Source: Bacteroidales bacterium (GTDB lineage: Bacteria > Bacteroidota > Bacteroidia > Bacteroidales > UBA932). Taken from it: a stretch of 64,000 bases of DNA. The notes under the pieces are model-generated. The model had not been told where the DNA came from. It was given only the letters and a program-made list of their open reading frames with translations, and ran no database searches. Position numbers and translations under genes: made by a program. Below are positions 51,108-60,549 of this stretch, piece after piece (within the stretch, counting starts at the first letter, position 1; every line of letters starts with the position of its first letter). The stretch covers positions 1 through 64,000 of the forward strand of contig JAFSOA010000007.1 of assembly GCA_017447265.1 (NCBI GenBank), written 5' to 3'.

Positions 51108-52303
51108 TGGAAGCCGTTGTCCTGGCCGGAGGCATGGGTACGCGGCTCCGCAGTGCGGTCCCGGACCTGCCCAAATGCATGGCACCCGTGGCGGGACGTC
51201 CGTTCCTGGCCTGGCTGCTCGACGATCTGGAAGCGGCGGGCTTCGGCCACATCATCCTTTCGCTCGGCTACCGGCACGAAGCCATTGAAAACTGGGTGGC
51301 GGAGCGCAACAACCAGGCACGCATCGACTGCGTGGTGGAGGCGGAACCCCTGGGAACCGGCGGCGGTGTGCGGCTGGCCCTGCAAAAAGCCGAAGAAAGC
51401 GATGTCTTTGTATTGAACGGGGACACATGGTTCGGGGTGGACTACGCTGCCATGGCCCGGTTCCACCGCCGGCAGGGCCTGTTGGCCACGCTGGCCCTCA
51501 AACCCATGCGTGACTTCGACCGTTATGGGGAAGTCTGCTGCACCCCGGACGGGCTCATTTTTGCTTTCAAGGAGAAACAAGCCTGCGCACAGGGTCTCAT
51601 CAACGGCGGCATCTATCTCCTGCAGCGCGGCGCCCTGGCCGGCTGTCCGGAGCGCTTTTCCCTGGAGCGCGACTTCTTCGAGCCGCTGGCCGCTGAAGAA
51701 AAGCTGGCCGGCTTCCGTTCGGAGGGCTATTTCATCGATATCGGCATTCCGACGGACTACGCCCGCGCCCAGCTGGATTTCGCCTCGGGTGCCTTCCGGC
51801 CTTATCCCTTCGACGCCCTGCTGCTCGACCGCGACGGCGTGATCAATGTGCTCCGCCCCGGTGACTATGTGAAAAATATCGGTGAATTCCTGTTCTGTGA
51901 AGGCGCACTGGAGGCTCTCCGGCTCGTCAATCCCCTGTTCCGCCGCATCGTGATCGTCACCAACCAGCGCGGCGTGGGCCGGGGCCTGATGACCGCCGGC
52001 GACCTGGAAGAAGTCCACACGTGGATGCTCGGCCGCATCCGGGAAGCCGGAGGCCGCATCGACCGCATTTACGTCTGCACCGATACCGACAACAGCAGCC
52101 CGCGCCGCAAACCCAATCCCGGCATGGCCCTGGAAGTACGCGCCGACTATCCCGACATTGACTTCGACCGGAGCTGGTTCGTGGGGGACAGCGCGTCCGA
52201 CCTCGAATTCGCCCGCCGCGCAGGCATCCCGGCCTTCCTTGTGCAGGGAACGCAGGACCTGCTGGCTTTCGCCCGTCAAACGACCCAATCCGTCAACCGA
52301 TGA
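51107..52303 (+). CDS. Fused HddC guanylyltransferase and GmhB heptose bisphosphate phosphatase
   Basis: 398 residues. Residues 1-225: nucleotidyltransferase with VVLAGGMGTRLRSAVPDLPKCMAPVAGRPF, PLGTGGGVRLAL and FVLNGDTWF (HddC-like). Residues 233-398: HAD phosphatase with LLLDRDGVINV (Asp241 nucleophile), IVTNQRGVGRG and FVGDSASDLEFARRAG (GmhB-like). The Cys/His zinc loop found in E. coli GmhB is replaced by CTDTDNSSPRRKPNPGM. The two enzymes act in sequence around HddA to make GDP-D-glycero-alpha-D-manno-heptose. Overlaps the glycosyltransferase by 4 bases. Confidence 0.92.
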   Translation: MEAVVLAGGMGTRLRSAVPDLPKCMAPVAGRPFLAWLLDDLEAAGFGHIILSLGYRHEAIENWVAERNNQARIDCVVEAEPLGTGGGVRLALQKAEESDVFVLNGDTWFGVDYAAMARFHRRQGLLATLALKPMRDFDRYGEVCCTPDGLIFAFKEKQACAQGLINGGIYLLQRGALAGCPERFSLERDFFEPLAAEEKLAGFRSEGYFIDIGIPTDYARAQLDFASGAFRPYPFDALLLDRDGVINVLRPGDYVKNIGEFLFCEGALEALRLVNPLFRRIVIVTNQRGVGRGLMTAGDLEEVHTWMLGRIREAGGRIDRIYVCTDTDNSSPRRKPNPGMALEVRADYPDIDFDRSWFVGDSASDLEFARRAGIPAFLVQGTQDLLAFARQTTQSVNR

Positions 52304-53421
52304 GAATCGCATACCTTTCCACCTTCTACCCCTTCCGCGGCGGCATCGCCCAGTTCAATGCCAACCTCCTCGAAGCGTTCGCGAAGGAGCACACCGTCAA
52401 GGCCTTCACCTTTACGCGGCAGTACCCTTCCTTCCTTTTCCCGGGCAAGACACAGTACGTCACGCCGGAAGACAAGGCCAAGCCCGTCGACAGCGAGGCC
52501 GTGCTCGACACGGCCAATCCCTTCAACTGGTGCAAGGCCGCCCGCAAGATCGCTGCGTGGAAACCCGACCTGGTGGTCATGAAATACTGGATGAGCTACC
52601 TGGCGCCCTCGCTGGGCATGGTGGCCCGCCGGCTGCGCAACCGCGGCATCCCGACCGTCGCCATCCTCGACAATGTGATTCCCCACGAAGCCCGGTTCTT
52701 CGACAAGCCTTTCTCGCGCTGGTTCCTCAAGCAGTGCAGCGGATGCGTGGCCATGAGCCAGTCCGTGCTCAACGACATGCTGTCGCTGACCCCCGACAAG
52801 CCCTATGTCCTCCAGGCCCATCCCCTCTACGACCATTTCGGGGAAAAGATGGACAGGCAGGCGGCACAGGAAGCGCTCGGGCTTGATCCGAAACTCCGTA
52901 CGCTGCTGTTCTTCGGACTCATCCGCGACTACAAAGGCCTTGACCTGCTGATCGACGCCATGCCCCTCCTCGGGCCGGACTACCAGCTGCTGATTGCCGG
53001 CGAGAGCTACGGCAGCTTCGAGAAATACGACGCCCGCATCGCCGCCTCCGGCTGCGCGGAGCGCATCCATGTCTTCAACCGTTACATCGACGACGAAGAG
53101 GTGCCCCGTTTCTTCTCCGCGGCGGACCTCTGCATACTGCCCTACAAGAGCGCGACCCAGAGCGGCATCACGGCCATCGCCCTGCATTTCGACATGCCGA
53201 TGGTGGCCACGCCCGTCGGCGGCCTCGAGGAGAGCATCGGGAAGCCCGGTCTGGGCGTGATGGCCCGCGAAGCCTCCGCAGAAGCTATCGCCGATGCCAT
53301 CCGCCATTTCTATGACGGCGGCCCCGAGGCCTTCATCACCAACATCCGGGAGGTTAAACGTACCCAGACCTGGGCTAACTTTTCCGATGCGATGATAAGA
53401 AAAAACTTATTATCTTTGTGA
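52300..53421 (+). CDS. Glycosyltransferase, GT4 type
   Basis: 373 residues, GT-B fold. N-terminal FYPFRGGIAQFNANLLEAF, then VMKYWMSYLAPSLG, FFGLIRDYKGLDLLIDAM, VPRFFSAADLCILPYKSATQSGITAIALHFDMPMVATPVGGLEE with the acidic pocket region. Its stop codon lies inside the next promoter. Cotranscription with the heptose cassette suggests it uses or acts near GDP-heptose in a surface glycan or protein O-glycan; the true donor is not readable. Confidence 0.9.
   Translation: MRIAYLSTFYPFRGGIAQFNANLLEAFAKEHTVKAFTFTRQYPSFLFPGKTQYVTPEDKAKPVDSEAVLDTANPFNWCKAARKIAAWKPDLVVMKYWMSYLAPSLGMVARRLRNRGIPTVAILDNVIPHEARFFDKPFSRWFLKQCSGCVAMSQSVLNDMLSLTPDKPYVLQAHPLYDHFGEKMDRQAAQEALGLDPKLRTLLFFGLIRDYKGLDLLIDAMPLLGPDYQLLIAGESYGSFEKYDARIAASGCAERIHVFNRYIDDEEVPRFFSAADLCILPYKSATQSGITAIALHFDMPMVATPVGGLEESIGKPGLGVMAREASAEAIADAIRHFYDGGPEAFITNIREVKRTQTWANFSDAMIRKNLLSL
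53411..53418 (+). promoter_or_regulatory. Promoter of the cobalamin operon (-7 element)
   Basis: TATCTTTG, ending at the stop codon of the glycosyltransferase gene and directly before the riboswitch. Confidence 0.6.
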
Positions 53422-53424
53422 CGC

Positions 53425-53640
53425 ATCAGGTTCCTGTGCCCGGACGCCTGTCCGGATGGGATCAAAAGGGAACCGGGTGAGAATCCCGGACAGTTCCCGC
53501 TGCTGTAAGTTCTGCTATTTCGCGGTACTCTCCGCCACTGGGGCCCCGCCCTGGGAAGGCACCGCGAAGGAACAAGCCAGAAGACCTGCCTGCTGCCAAA
53601 CTTCATGAACGACCTGCGGCGAACGGGTCCTGAATGAGTT
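53425..53640 (+). ncRNA. Cobalamin riboswitch
   Basis: Conserved parts in order: AAAAGGGAACCGGGTGAGA (from 53464) with ATCCCGGACAG, CCCGCTGCTGTAA, GCCACTGG, CTGGGAAGGC and the B12 box AAGCCAGAAGACCTGCC at 53574-53590. This is the core of the adenosylcobalamin-type riboswitch. No T-run terminator follows, and the first start codon is at 53645, so control is probably at translation start. It governs the B12 uptake genes down to 62354. Confidence 0.96.
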
Positions 53641-53644
53641 ACTT

Positions 53645-54805
53645 ATGACCAAACAATTCATACCTATGCGTAATCTTTCTCTGCGGAGAGTCCTCGGACT
53701 CGCCCTGGCCATTTTCATGGCCGCTAGCCTGGCAGTGAGCTGCTACGACGACAGCGAACTTCGTGCTTCCATCGACGACATCAAATCGCAGCTTTCGCAG
53801 CTGCAGACCCTCGTCAATTCTCTCCAGAATGACGATGCCGTGCTGGGTGTCACCAACAACCCCGACGGCAGCTACACCATCAAGTTCAAGAAGAGCGGCG
53901 ACGTGACCATCAAGAACGGCAAGGACGGCGCGCCCGGCAAAGACGGTGAGCCCGGCAAGGACGGCTGCATCACCGCTGTCGTCAAGGGCGACGAGAGTTA
54001 CACCTTCCTCTTCGGAGACGGAAGTTCCATCCTCCTCCCGCGTTACTGCGAGACCCGCACGCTGACCTTTGAGGATGCCGATTACAGAGGACCCGAAAAC
54101 ACGGTCGCTTACTGGTCTTCCAAGATTGACGACCCGCAGTACGGCGGTCCGATTCTCTACGGGGACGGCTGCACCTGGAGTGACGAGAACAACACCTTCC
54201 TTACCTCCAAGGTCCTTCCGTATGATGCTGCCACCTGGAGCGGCGGCTTCTCCGGCGGCGGCATCGCCATCTCCAACTACGGCAACGGCATGCTGAACGG
54301 CGCCGACTATACCCGCCAGCTGGAAGTATTCAACCCTGAACTCGACGGCGCCGGACGCAAAGGCTGTGGCCACAATGGCTCCGACAACTTCGCCATCGTC
54401 TATGACGCCGGCGCTTATGCCTCCCTCGCAGCCATGCTGTTGATGTCGGACAAAACGCCCCGTGTCATCGAATCGGTTTTCGTCACCAACACCTGCTACA
54501 CGCTCAATACGCTGATCAACGGCAACGACTATGCCGCCGCCATGGCCAACACCGGCTTCTTCAAAGTGACGGCCGTGGGCTTCAACGGCGAGAGCGAAGC
54601 TGCTACTGCCACCGTGGATTTCTACCTGGCGAAGAACATCTCTTTCGTGACCGGCTGGACCGAATGGGATCTGTCCAAACTGGGTCCTGTGGCTGAAGTC
54701 GTGTTCACGATTTCCGGCTCGCCCGAACAGTATGGCGACTGGGGCATCAATACGCCGACCTACTTCGCCCTCGACGACGTGTCCGTGCGCGTATACCCCG
54801 ATTAA
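53645..54805 (+). CDS. Surface lipoprotein with coiled coil, collagen-like stretch and DUF4465-like domain
   Basis: 386 residues. Lipoprotein signal with lipobox LAVSC (Cys33; a later ATG at 53666 would also keep it). Then a short coiled coil (SIDDIKSQLSQLQTLVNSLQ), a GKDGAPGKDGEPGKDG stretch and a beta domain (RTLTFEDADYRG to YFALDDVSVRVYPD) that resembles DUF4465. DUF4465-type proteins are coded in Bacteroidetes B12 loci and one such group (BtuH) binds cobalamin on the cell surface. First gene after the riboswitch. B12 binding is inferred from context. Confidence 0.85.
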   Translation: MTKQFIPMRNLSLRRVLGLALAIFMAASLAVSCYDDSELRASIDDIKSQLSQLQTLVNSLQNDDAVLGVTNNPDGSYTIKFKKSGDVTIKNGKDGAPGKDGEPGKDGCITAVVKGDESYTFLFGDGSSILLPRYCETRTLTFEDADYRGPENTVAYWSSKIDDPQYGGPILYGDGCTWSDENNTFLTSKVLPYDAATWSGGFSGGGIAISNYGNGMLNGADYTRQLEVFNPELDGAGRKGCGHNGSDNFAIVYDAGAYASLAAMLLMSDKTPRVIESVFVTNTCYTLNTLINGNDYAAAMANTGFFKVTAVGFNGESEAATATVDFYLAKNISFVTGWTEWDLSKLGPVAEVVFTISGSPEQYGDWGINTPTYFALDDVSVRVYPD

Positions 54806-54814
54806 TCCGTTTTC

Positions 54815-56305
54815 ATGCGCCGGACGCATCTCATTGCATTTCTGATCTTGTCGCTCTTCGGAGCCACAGGGTGTCCACAGGGGGAGGAAAAAGGTCTTCC
54901 CCCTGTCATCACCCTGCCCGACGGAAAGATCTATTCGGTCGAACTCGGAGAGAGCATCACGCTCGCTCCGGGTTTTGAGCATTTGACCGAAACATCGTCC
55001 ATTACCTGGCTCAGCGACGGGAAAGCCGTCGGATCCGGCGCTTCCTTTACCTTCACCCCCGATGAAACAGGGGTTTACTATTTCACCGTAGAGGCCGTCA
55101 ACGAATTCGGAAAAGCTTTCGCGGAAGTACGCATCGATGTCCGGAAACAAGATACGCCGCCCGCGCCCCAACCGCCGGACACGATCCCCGTCGTGAAAGT
55201 CCCGCTCTTTACCTTCGACCAGACCGAATACCACGTCTCCGTGGGCCGGGCCATCCGCCTGCTGCCCTTCGATCTCGACAGCACCAGACAGTATACGTTT
55301 ACCTGGAAAGTGGACGGCGCCACGGTCCAGGAAGGCGACCAGCCGCTCTATCGCTTCGAAGCGCAGCATCAGGGTTCCTTCCGCGTGGACTTCCGGGCCA
55401 CGGACGGTACGTCCGCAGCCGACACCACGCTGACGGTCGTGGTCTGCCCGCCGGAAGGCAGTTTCCGTCGCCCGGTGTCCGCTTCCAGTTCACCTTTCGC
55501 CGACCAGGTCCTGTATTTCCTGCCGGCTCCCGGCCAGTATGTCAATGAGAACTACACGGCCCTGACCATGGAGGAAGCCTGCACCTATGCGGTGAACCGG
55601 CTGAAAGAAGACAAATATGTCTCCCTGGGAGGCTTCGGCGGCGTGCTTGTGCTGGGCTTCGACCACAGCGTCGTCAACGACGGCGACTACAACTTCGCCA
55701 TCAAGAATTCCCTTTATTCCAATTATTCCGAGCCCGGCATTGTCTGGGTGGCGCAGGACGAGAACGGCGACGGCCTGGCCAACGATACCTGGTACGAACT
55801 CAAAGCTTCTGAGTACGGACTGGACTGTACGGTGCAGGATTATGCCGTGACGTATTATCGTCCGACGGCACCCGCCCAGCCCGTTGCCTGGACCGACAAC
55901 CACGGCGGCAGCGGCAGCATCGACTACCTGGTCGCCTACCACAAGCAGGACTACTACTACCCGCTCTGGGTCAAAACGGACCAATACACGCTGCGCGGAT
56001 CGCGCCTGGAAGCGCGCAACTACGACCAGTCGGGTCGCGGCACCTTCTGGATCAATCCCGACTACGGCTGGGGCTATGCCGACAACTACAGCCCCGTCGA
56101 CATGCTGCCCGAACGGGCCACCGGCGTCACCAAGGGCTGCAACCACTTCAGGATTGCGGATGCCGTGACCTACGACGGCCAGCCGGCGAACCTGCAGTAC
56201 ATCGACTTCGTGAAGGTGCAGACCGGCCTCAACACCAAGAGCGGCTGGCTCGGTGAAGTGTCGACGGAGGTCTGCCGCGTCATCGATTTCAATCTGGTCA
56301 AATGA
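54815..56305 (+). CDS. Cell-surface lipoprotein with PKD/Ig-like domains
   Basis: 496 residues. Signal ends FGATGC (Cys20). Two PKD/Ig-like domains (about 40-110 and 135-215: FTPDETGVYYFTVEAVNEFGK, YRFEAQHQGSFRVDFRATDG) precede a C-terminal domain from about 225 (DQVLYFLPAPGQYVNENY, GGFGGVLVLGFDHSVVNDGDYNFAIK, GIVWVAQDENGDGLANDTWYELK). Proteins like this accompany btuB/btuG in other Bacteroidetes and are likely cobalamin-capture accessories. Overlaps btuB by 4 bases. Confidence 0.85.
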   Translation: MRRTHLIAFLILSLFGATGCPQGEEKGLPPVITLPDGKIYSVELGESITLAPGFEHLTETSSITWLSDGKAVGSGASFTFTPDETGVYYFTVEAVNEFGKAFAEVRIDVRKQDTPPAPQPPDTIPVVKVPLFTFDQTEYHVSVGRAIRLLPFDLDSTRQYTFTWKVDGATVQEGDQPLYRFEAQHQGSFRVDFRATDGTSAADTTLTVVVCPPEGSFRRPVSASSSPFADQVLYFLPAPGQYVNENYTALTMEEACTYAVNRLKEDKYVSLGGFGGVLVLGFDHSVVNDGDYNFAIKNSLYSNYSEPGIVWVAQDENGDGLANDTWYELKASEYGLDCTVQDYAVTYYRPTAPAQPVAWTDNHGGSGSIDYLVAYHKQDYYYPLWVKTDQYTLRGSRLEARNYDQSGRGTFWINPDYGWGYADNYSPVDMLPERATGVTKGCNHFRIADAVTYDGQPANLQYIDFVKVQTGLNTKSGWLGEVSTEVCRVIDFNLVK

Positions 56306-58272
56306 TCCGGGCGCTGTTATTTCTCCTTTTTCTCGCTCCTCCGCCGGACTCCACCGAAGTCCTGACAGAATCCGTCGTGACGGCCTTCCGCCAGCCTGAA
56401 AAGATCATCCCGGCGCAGACTCTGCAGGGCGAGCAGCTCGAAAAGCTCAACGCCCTGTCTGTCGCCGACGCCATCCGCTATTTCTCCGGCGTGCAGATCA
56501 AGGACTACGGCGGCATCGGCGGCCTGAAGACCATCAACGTCCGCAGCATGGGCACCCAGCACGTAGGCGTGTTCTACGACGGCATCCAACTGGGCAACGC
56601 CCAGAACGGACAGATCGACCTGGGCAAATATTCGCTCGAGAACATGGAGTCCGTGACCCTCTACAACGGCCAGAAGAGCACATCCGTGCAGTCGGCCAAA
56701 GACTACGCCTCGGCCAGCGCCGTTTATCTCCAGACCCGCACCCCGGTGTTCAGCGGAAAGCGCCGCACGAATCTCAAGGCCACGCTGGCAGGCGGCTCTT
56801 TCGGCACCATCAATCCCTCCGTGCTCTGGGAGCAGAAACTGGGCAGCAGCGTTTCGAGCTCTTTCAATGCGGAATTCCTCTACACGACCGGTAAATACAA
56901 GTTCACCTACCGGAAACGCGACGGCTACGACACCACGGCAGTCCGGCAGAACGGCGACGTACGGGCTCTCCGCATCGAAGAGGGCCTTTTCGGCCGGATT
57001 CCCGACGGACAGTGGCGCCTCAAATTCTATTTTTACGATTCGGAGCGCGGCTACCCGGGCGCTTTCGTGCGCGAGGAACCGGGCAAGTTCCGCCACGAAG
57101 ACCGGCAGTGGGACACGGATTTCTTCACCCAGGGCTCCTTCTATAAAAAGTGGGGCAAGTACCGGCTCAACGCGAGTTTCAAATACGCCTACGACTACCT
57201 GCACTACCTGTCCGACCCGCGACTCGACGTCTCCACGATGTATGTGGACAACCACTACCGGCAGCAGGAAGCCTACCTGTCGCTGGCCCAGTCCTATGAC
57301 CTGTTCAAATGGTGGGACGTGGACCTGGCGGCGGACTGGCAGTACAACACGCTCGACGCCGACCTGGTGAACTTCGTGTATCCTTCGCGCAACACCCTGC
57401 TGGCCGCCCTCTCCACCTCGCTGCGCTGGAGCCGGCTCAAGCTGCAGGGCAGCGTGCTCTATACCTTCGTCGGCGACCATGCCCGCGAAGCGGGCGCCGC
57501 GGCGGAAAAGCGCAACGAATGGACCCCCACCGCCGTGCTGCAGTTCATTCCGTTCCGTGACAAGAACTTCTCGCTGCGCGCCTTCTACAAGCGCATCTTC
57601 CGCATGCCGACCCTCAACGACCTCTACTACACCTTCATCGGCAACAAATACCTGAAACCCGAGTTCACCACCCAGTACAATGTGGGCCTCACCTGGGACA
57701 AGCATTGGACGCGCGGCATCTTCAAGAAACTCAACACCTCCCTCGACGTCTACTACAACGAGGTGGAAAACAAGATCATCGCCACGCCGGCCTCCAACCA
57801 GTTCCAGTGGACGATGGTCAACCTCGGTCTGGTCCGCATCCGCGGCATCGACGCGGCTGTCAGCACCTCCCTGGCCCTGGGTCCCGTCAGCGCCGACCTG
57901 CGCCTGACCTACACTTTCCAGAAAGCGCAGGACTTCACCGACCCGGAAAGTCCCTGGTACGGGGGCCAGATTCCCTATATTCCCTGGCACAGCGGCTCTT
58001 TCACGGCCGGTCTCGACTACGGCCGGTGGCACTTGAATTACAGCTTCATCTACACGGGCGAGCGCTACGAATCCGTAGCCAACATCCCGGAAAACTACGC
58101 CCAGCCCTGGTACACCAGCGACCTGTCGCTCTCGCGCAGCTTCGCGCTGGGCGGGCACGAACTCCGCGGCACGCTGGAAGTCAACAATATTTTCAACCAG
58201 CAGTATGAAGTTGTGCAGTGTTATCCGATGCCCGGAACGAATTTTCGATTAATTTTGTCTTTTCTTTTGTAG
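56302..58272 (+). CDS. btuB: TonB-dependent cobalamin transporter
   Basis: 656 residues. Signal peptide, TonB-box-like start (TEVLTESVVTAFRQ), plug (LNALSVADAIRYFSGVQIKDYGGIGGLKTINVRSMGTQHVGVFYDGIQLGNAQNGQIDL shortened by eye), and a 22-strand-type barrel ending in FRLILSFLL. The plug pattern V-R-S-M-G-x-x-H-x-x-x-x-Y-D-G is usual for BtuB-like receptors. The riboswitch upstream and btuG, btuF, btuC, btuD downstream make the substrate clear. Confidence 0.94.
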   Translation: MIRALLFLLFLAPPPDSTEVLTESVVTAFRQPEKIIPAQTLQGEQLEKLNALSVADAIRYFSGVQIKDYGGIGGLKTINVRSMGTQHVGVFYDGIQLGNAQNGQIDLGKYSLENMESVTLYNGQKSTSVQSAKDYASASAVYLQTRTPVFSGKRRTNLKATLAGGSFGTINPSVLWEQKLGSSVSSSFNAEFLYTTGKYKFTYRKRDGYDTTAVRQNGDVRALRIEEGLFGRIPDGQWRLKFYFYDSERGYPGAFVREEPGKFRHEDRQWDTDFFTQGSFYKKWGKYRLNASFKYAYDYLHYLSDPRLDVSTMYVDNHYRQQEAYLSLAQSYDLFKWWDVDLAADWQYNTLDADLVNFVYPSRNTLLAALSTSLRWSRLKLQGSVLYTFVGDHAREAGAAAEKRNEWTPTAVLQFIPFRDKNFSLRAFYKRIFRMPTLNDLYYTFIGNKYLKPEFTTQYNVGLTWDKHWTRGIFKKLNTSLDVYYNEVENKIIATPASNQFQWTMVNLGLVRIRGIDAAVSTSLALGPVSADLRLTYTFQKAQDFTDPESPWYGGQIPYIPWHSGSFTAGLDYGRWHLNYSFIYTGERYESVANIPENYAQPWYTSDLSLSRSFALGGHELRGTLEVNNIFNQQYEVVQCYPMPGTNFRLILSFLL

Positions 58273-58276
58273 GCAT

Positions 58277-59416
58277 ATGAAAAAGATATTGCTTTTCCTG
58301 ATCCTTCTCACGGCGCTGGCTGCCTGCCGGACCATCGACCCGATTACCCCGTCGGACCCGACGGACGTAGGTGGCGGCGACGCCGGTGACATTGCAGGCT
58401 TTTTCCTGCTCAATGAGGGCAACATGGGCAGCAACAAGTGCACGCTCGACTACTACGATTATGCCACCGGCATCTATCACAAGAACATCTACGCGGAGCG
58501 GAATCCCGGCGTGGTGCAGGAACTCGGCGACGTGGGCAACGACCTGGCCATCTACGGCAGCAAGCTCTGGGCGGTGGTCAACTGCTCCAACCTCGTGGAG
58601 GTGATGGACGCCGCGACGGCCCGTCACATCGGGCAGGTGTCGATTCCCAACTGCCGCTACATCGTGTTCAAGGACCGCTACGCCTATGTGAGTTCGTACG
58701 CTGGTCCCGTGGAAGTCGATCCCAACTGCCGACTCGGCTATGTAGCCAGGATCGACACGGCCACCCTGCAGGTGGTGGACACCTGCGTGGTCGGCTACCA
58801 GCCGGAAGAGATGGTGATTGCCGGCGACAAGCTCTATGTGGCCAATTCGGGCGGCTACCGCGTGCCCGACTACGACCACACGGTTTCCGTGATTGACCTG
58901 GCCTCTTTCAAAGAGACGCAAAAGATCGACGTGGCGCCCAATCTGCACCGCATGGAACTCGACGCCTACGGCAAGATCTGGGTGTCCAGCCGCGGCGATT
59001 ATTACGACATCCAGCCGATGACCTTTATCATCGACACGAAAATCGACGCTGTCGTCGAGCAGATGGACCTCCTGGCCTGTTCCGACATGACGCTCTGCGG
59101 CGACTCGCTCTACGTCTACAGCAACGCCTGGAGCTACTTCACGCAGACCTCCGACGTAAACTATGCCATCGTCGATGTGAAGACGCACCAGGTGGTGACC
59201 CGCCACTTCATCACCGACGGCACGGAGACCTGGTTCCAGAACCCCTACGGCATCGCTGTCAACCCGAATACGCACGAAATCTTCGTGACCGACGCCCGTG
59301 ACTACATCACCCCGGGCAAAGTCTATTGTTACTCACCCGAAGGCAGGTTGAAATGGAGCGCCAACACCGGCGACATTCCTTCCCGCATCGTGTTCACCAA
59401 GCAGAGCCTGCGATGA
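58277..59416 (+). CDS. btuG: BtuG-type surface cobalamin-binding lipoprotein
   Basis: 379 residues. Lipoprotein signal LLTALAAC (Cys17), then a YncE-like seven-bladed propeller (DUF5074-type): FFLLNEGNMGSNKCTLDYYDYATG, NDLAIYGSKLWAVVNCSNLVEVMDA, KLYVANSGG, TVSVIDLASFKETQKIDVAPNLHRM, NPYGIAVNPNTHEIFVTDARDY. In Bacteroides BtuG binds B12 with extreme affinity and caps BtuB. It starts 4 bases after btuB, and its stop overlaps btuF as ATGA. Confidence 0.93.
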   Translation: MKKILLFLILLTALAACRTIDPITPSDPTDVGGGDAGDIAGFFLLNEGNMGSNKCTLDYYDYATGIYHKNIYAERNPGVVQELGDVGNDLAIYGSKLWAVVNCSNLVEVMDAATARHIGQVSIPNCRYIVFKDRYAYVSSYAGPVEVDPNCRLGYVARIDTATLQVVDTCVVGYQPEEMVIAGDKLYVANSGGYRVPDYDHTVSVIDLASFKETQKIDVAPNLHRMELDAYGKIWVSSRGDYYDIQPMTFIIDTKIDAVVEQMDLLACSDMTLCGDSLYVYSNAWSYFTQTSDVNYAIVDVKTHQVVTRHFITDGTETWFQNPYGIAVNPNTHEIFVTDARDYITPGKVYCYSPEGRLKWSANTGDIPSRIVFTKQSLR

Positions 59417-60549
59417 GACGCACGTGGATGCTGGTTCCGCTGTTCGTCCTCCTCGGGCTGCTGCTGTCCTCCTGCGGGGGCAGGCAGGCTGCCGCCCAGT
59501 CGGAACTGAAAGCCGCCGACACCATCCGCTACGCCCGGAACCTCCATATCGAATACTACGACGACTATGTGTCGGTCCGCATCCGTGATCCATGGGACAC
59601 GCTGCGGCAGCGGCAGCACTATGTGCTGGTCGACCGTCAGCGGGATCTGCCCGCCGGACTGCCGCAAGACGGCATCGTGATCCGTGTCCCCGTAGAAAAA
59701 GCCGTCATCTATACCTCCGTCCATACCGCCATCGCCGAAGAACTGGGGGCCCTCGACCGCGTCTGCGGCATCTGCGAGCCCCAGTACATCACCTCGCCGG
59801 TGGTCCTGCAACGCGTCGCGGAAGGCCGCATCGCTGACCTGGGCGTATCCACTTCGCCCAATGTGGAAGGCATCATCGACCTCGGCACCGAGATGATCGT
59901 CGCCTCGCCTTTCGAAAACAGCGGCTACGGCTCCGCCGAGAAACTCGGCATTCCCATCGTCGAGGCGGCCGACTATATGGAAAACCATCCCCTGGGACGC
60001 ACGGAATGGGTGCTGTTCTACGGACTGCTGCTCGGAGAGCGGGAAGCCGCCGAACAGATCTTCGCCCGCACCGAAGCCCGCTACAATGAACTCAAGGCCC
60101 TCGCTGCACAGGCGACGCAGCACCCCACGGTCCTGTTGGAGCGCCGCTACGGCAACTCCTGGGCGGTTCCGGCCGGTGAAAGCTATATCGGCGTGATGCA
60201 TGCCGATGCCGGGGCGGACTATGTGTTCCGCCACCTGCCGGGTGCCAGGAGCGTCCACCTGACTTTCGAGTCGGTCTTCGACCAGGCCGGCGACACCGAC
60301 TTCTGGTTCCTCAAATACGACACCCGCACGCCCTTCACGTATGCGCTGCTGGCTCGGGAATATGAGCCCTACGCCAACTTCCGTCCCTGGAAGGAGCACC
60401 GCATCTACGCCTGCAACACCATCACGTCCACCTACTACGACGACATCACCCTCCACCCGGACCGGGTACTGGAAGATCTGATTGCCATCTATCATCCCGA
60501 TCTGCTGCCGGGGCATGTGCAGCGGTATTATTTCCCGCTCGATGACTAG
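59413..60549 (+). CDS. btuF: Cobalamin ABC transporter substrate-binding lipoprotein
   Basis: 378 residues from MRRTWMLVPLFVLLGLLLSSC at 59413 (ATGA overlap with btuG; Cys21). Periplasmic-binding-protein fold of the FecB/BtuF type: GALDRVCGICEPQYI, GRIADLGVSTSPNVEGIIDLGTEMIVASPF, a long helix, then VLLERRYGNSWAVPAGESYIGVMHADAGADYVF and HPDRVLEDLIAIYHPDLL. Anchored in the inner membrane as a lipoprotein. Its end overlaps btuC by 8 bases. Confidence 0.93.
   Translation: MRRTWMLVPLFVLLGLLLSSCGGRQAAAQSELKAADTIRYARNLHIEYYDDYVSVRIRDPWDTLRQRQHYVLVDRQRDLPAGLPQDGIVIRVPVEKAVIYTSVHTAIAEELGALDRVCGICEPQYITSPVVLQRVAEGRIADLGVSTSPNVEGIIDLGTEMIVASPFENSGYGSAEKLGIPIVEAADYMENHPLGRTEWVLFYGLLLGEREAAEQIFARTEARYNELKALAAQATQHPTVLLERRYGNSWAVPAGESYIGVMHADAGADYVFRHLPGARSVHLTFESVFDQAGDTDFWFLKYDTRTPFTYALLAREYEPYANFRPWKEHRIYACNTITSTYYDDITLHPDRVLEDLIAIYHPDLLPGHVQRYYFPLDD

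Noticed and set aside
53449..53520. Possible T-box or FMN leader before the B12 genes
   Set aside because: The B12 box and the other cobalamin core segments are present, so a cobalamin riboswitch explains it.
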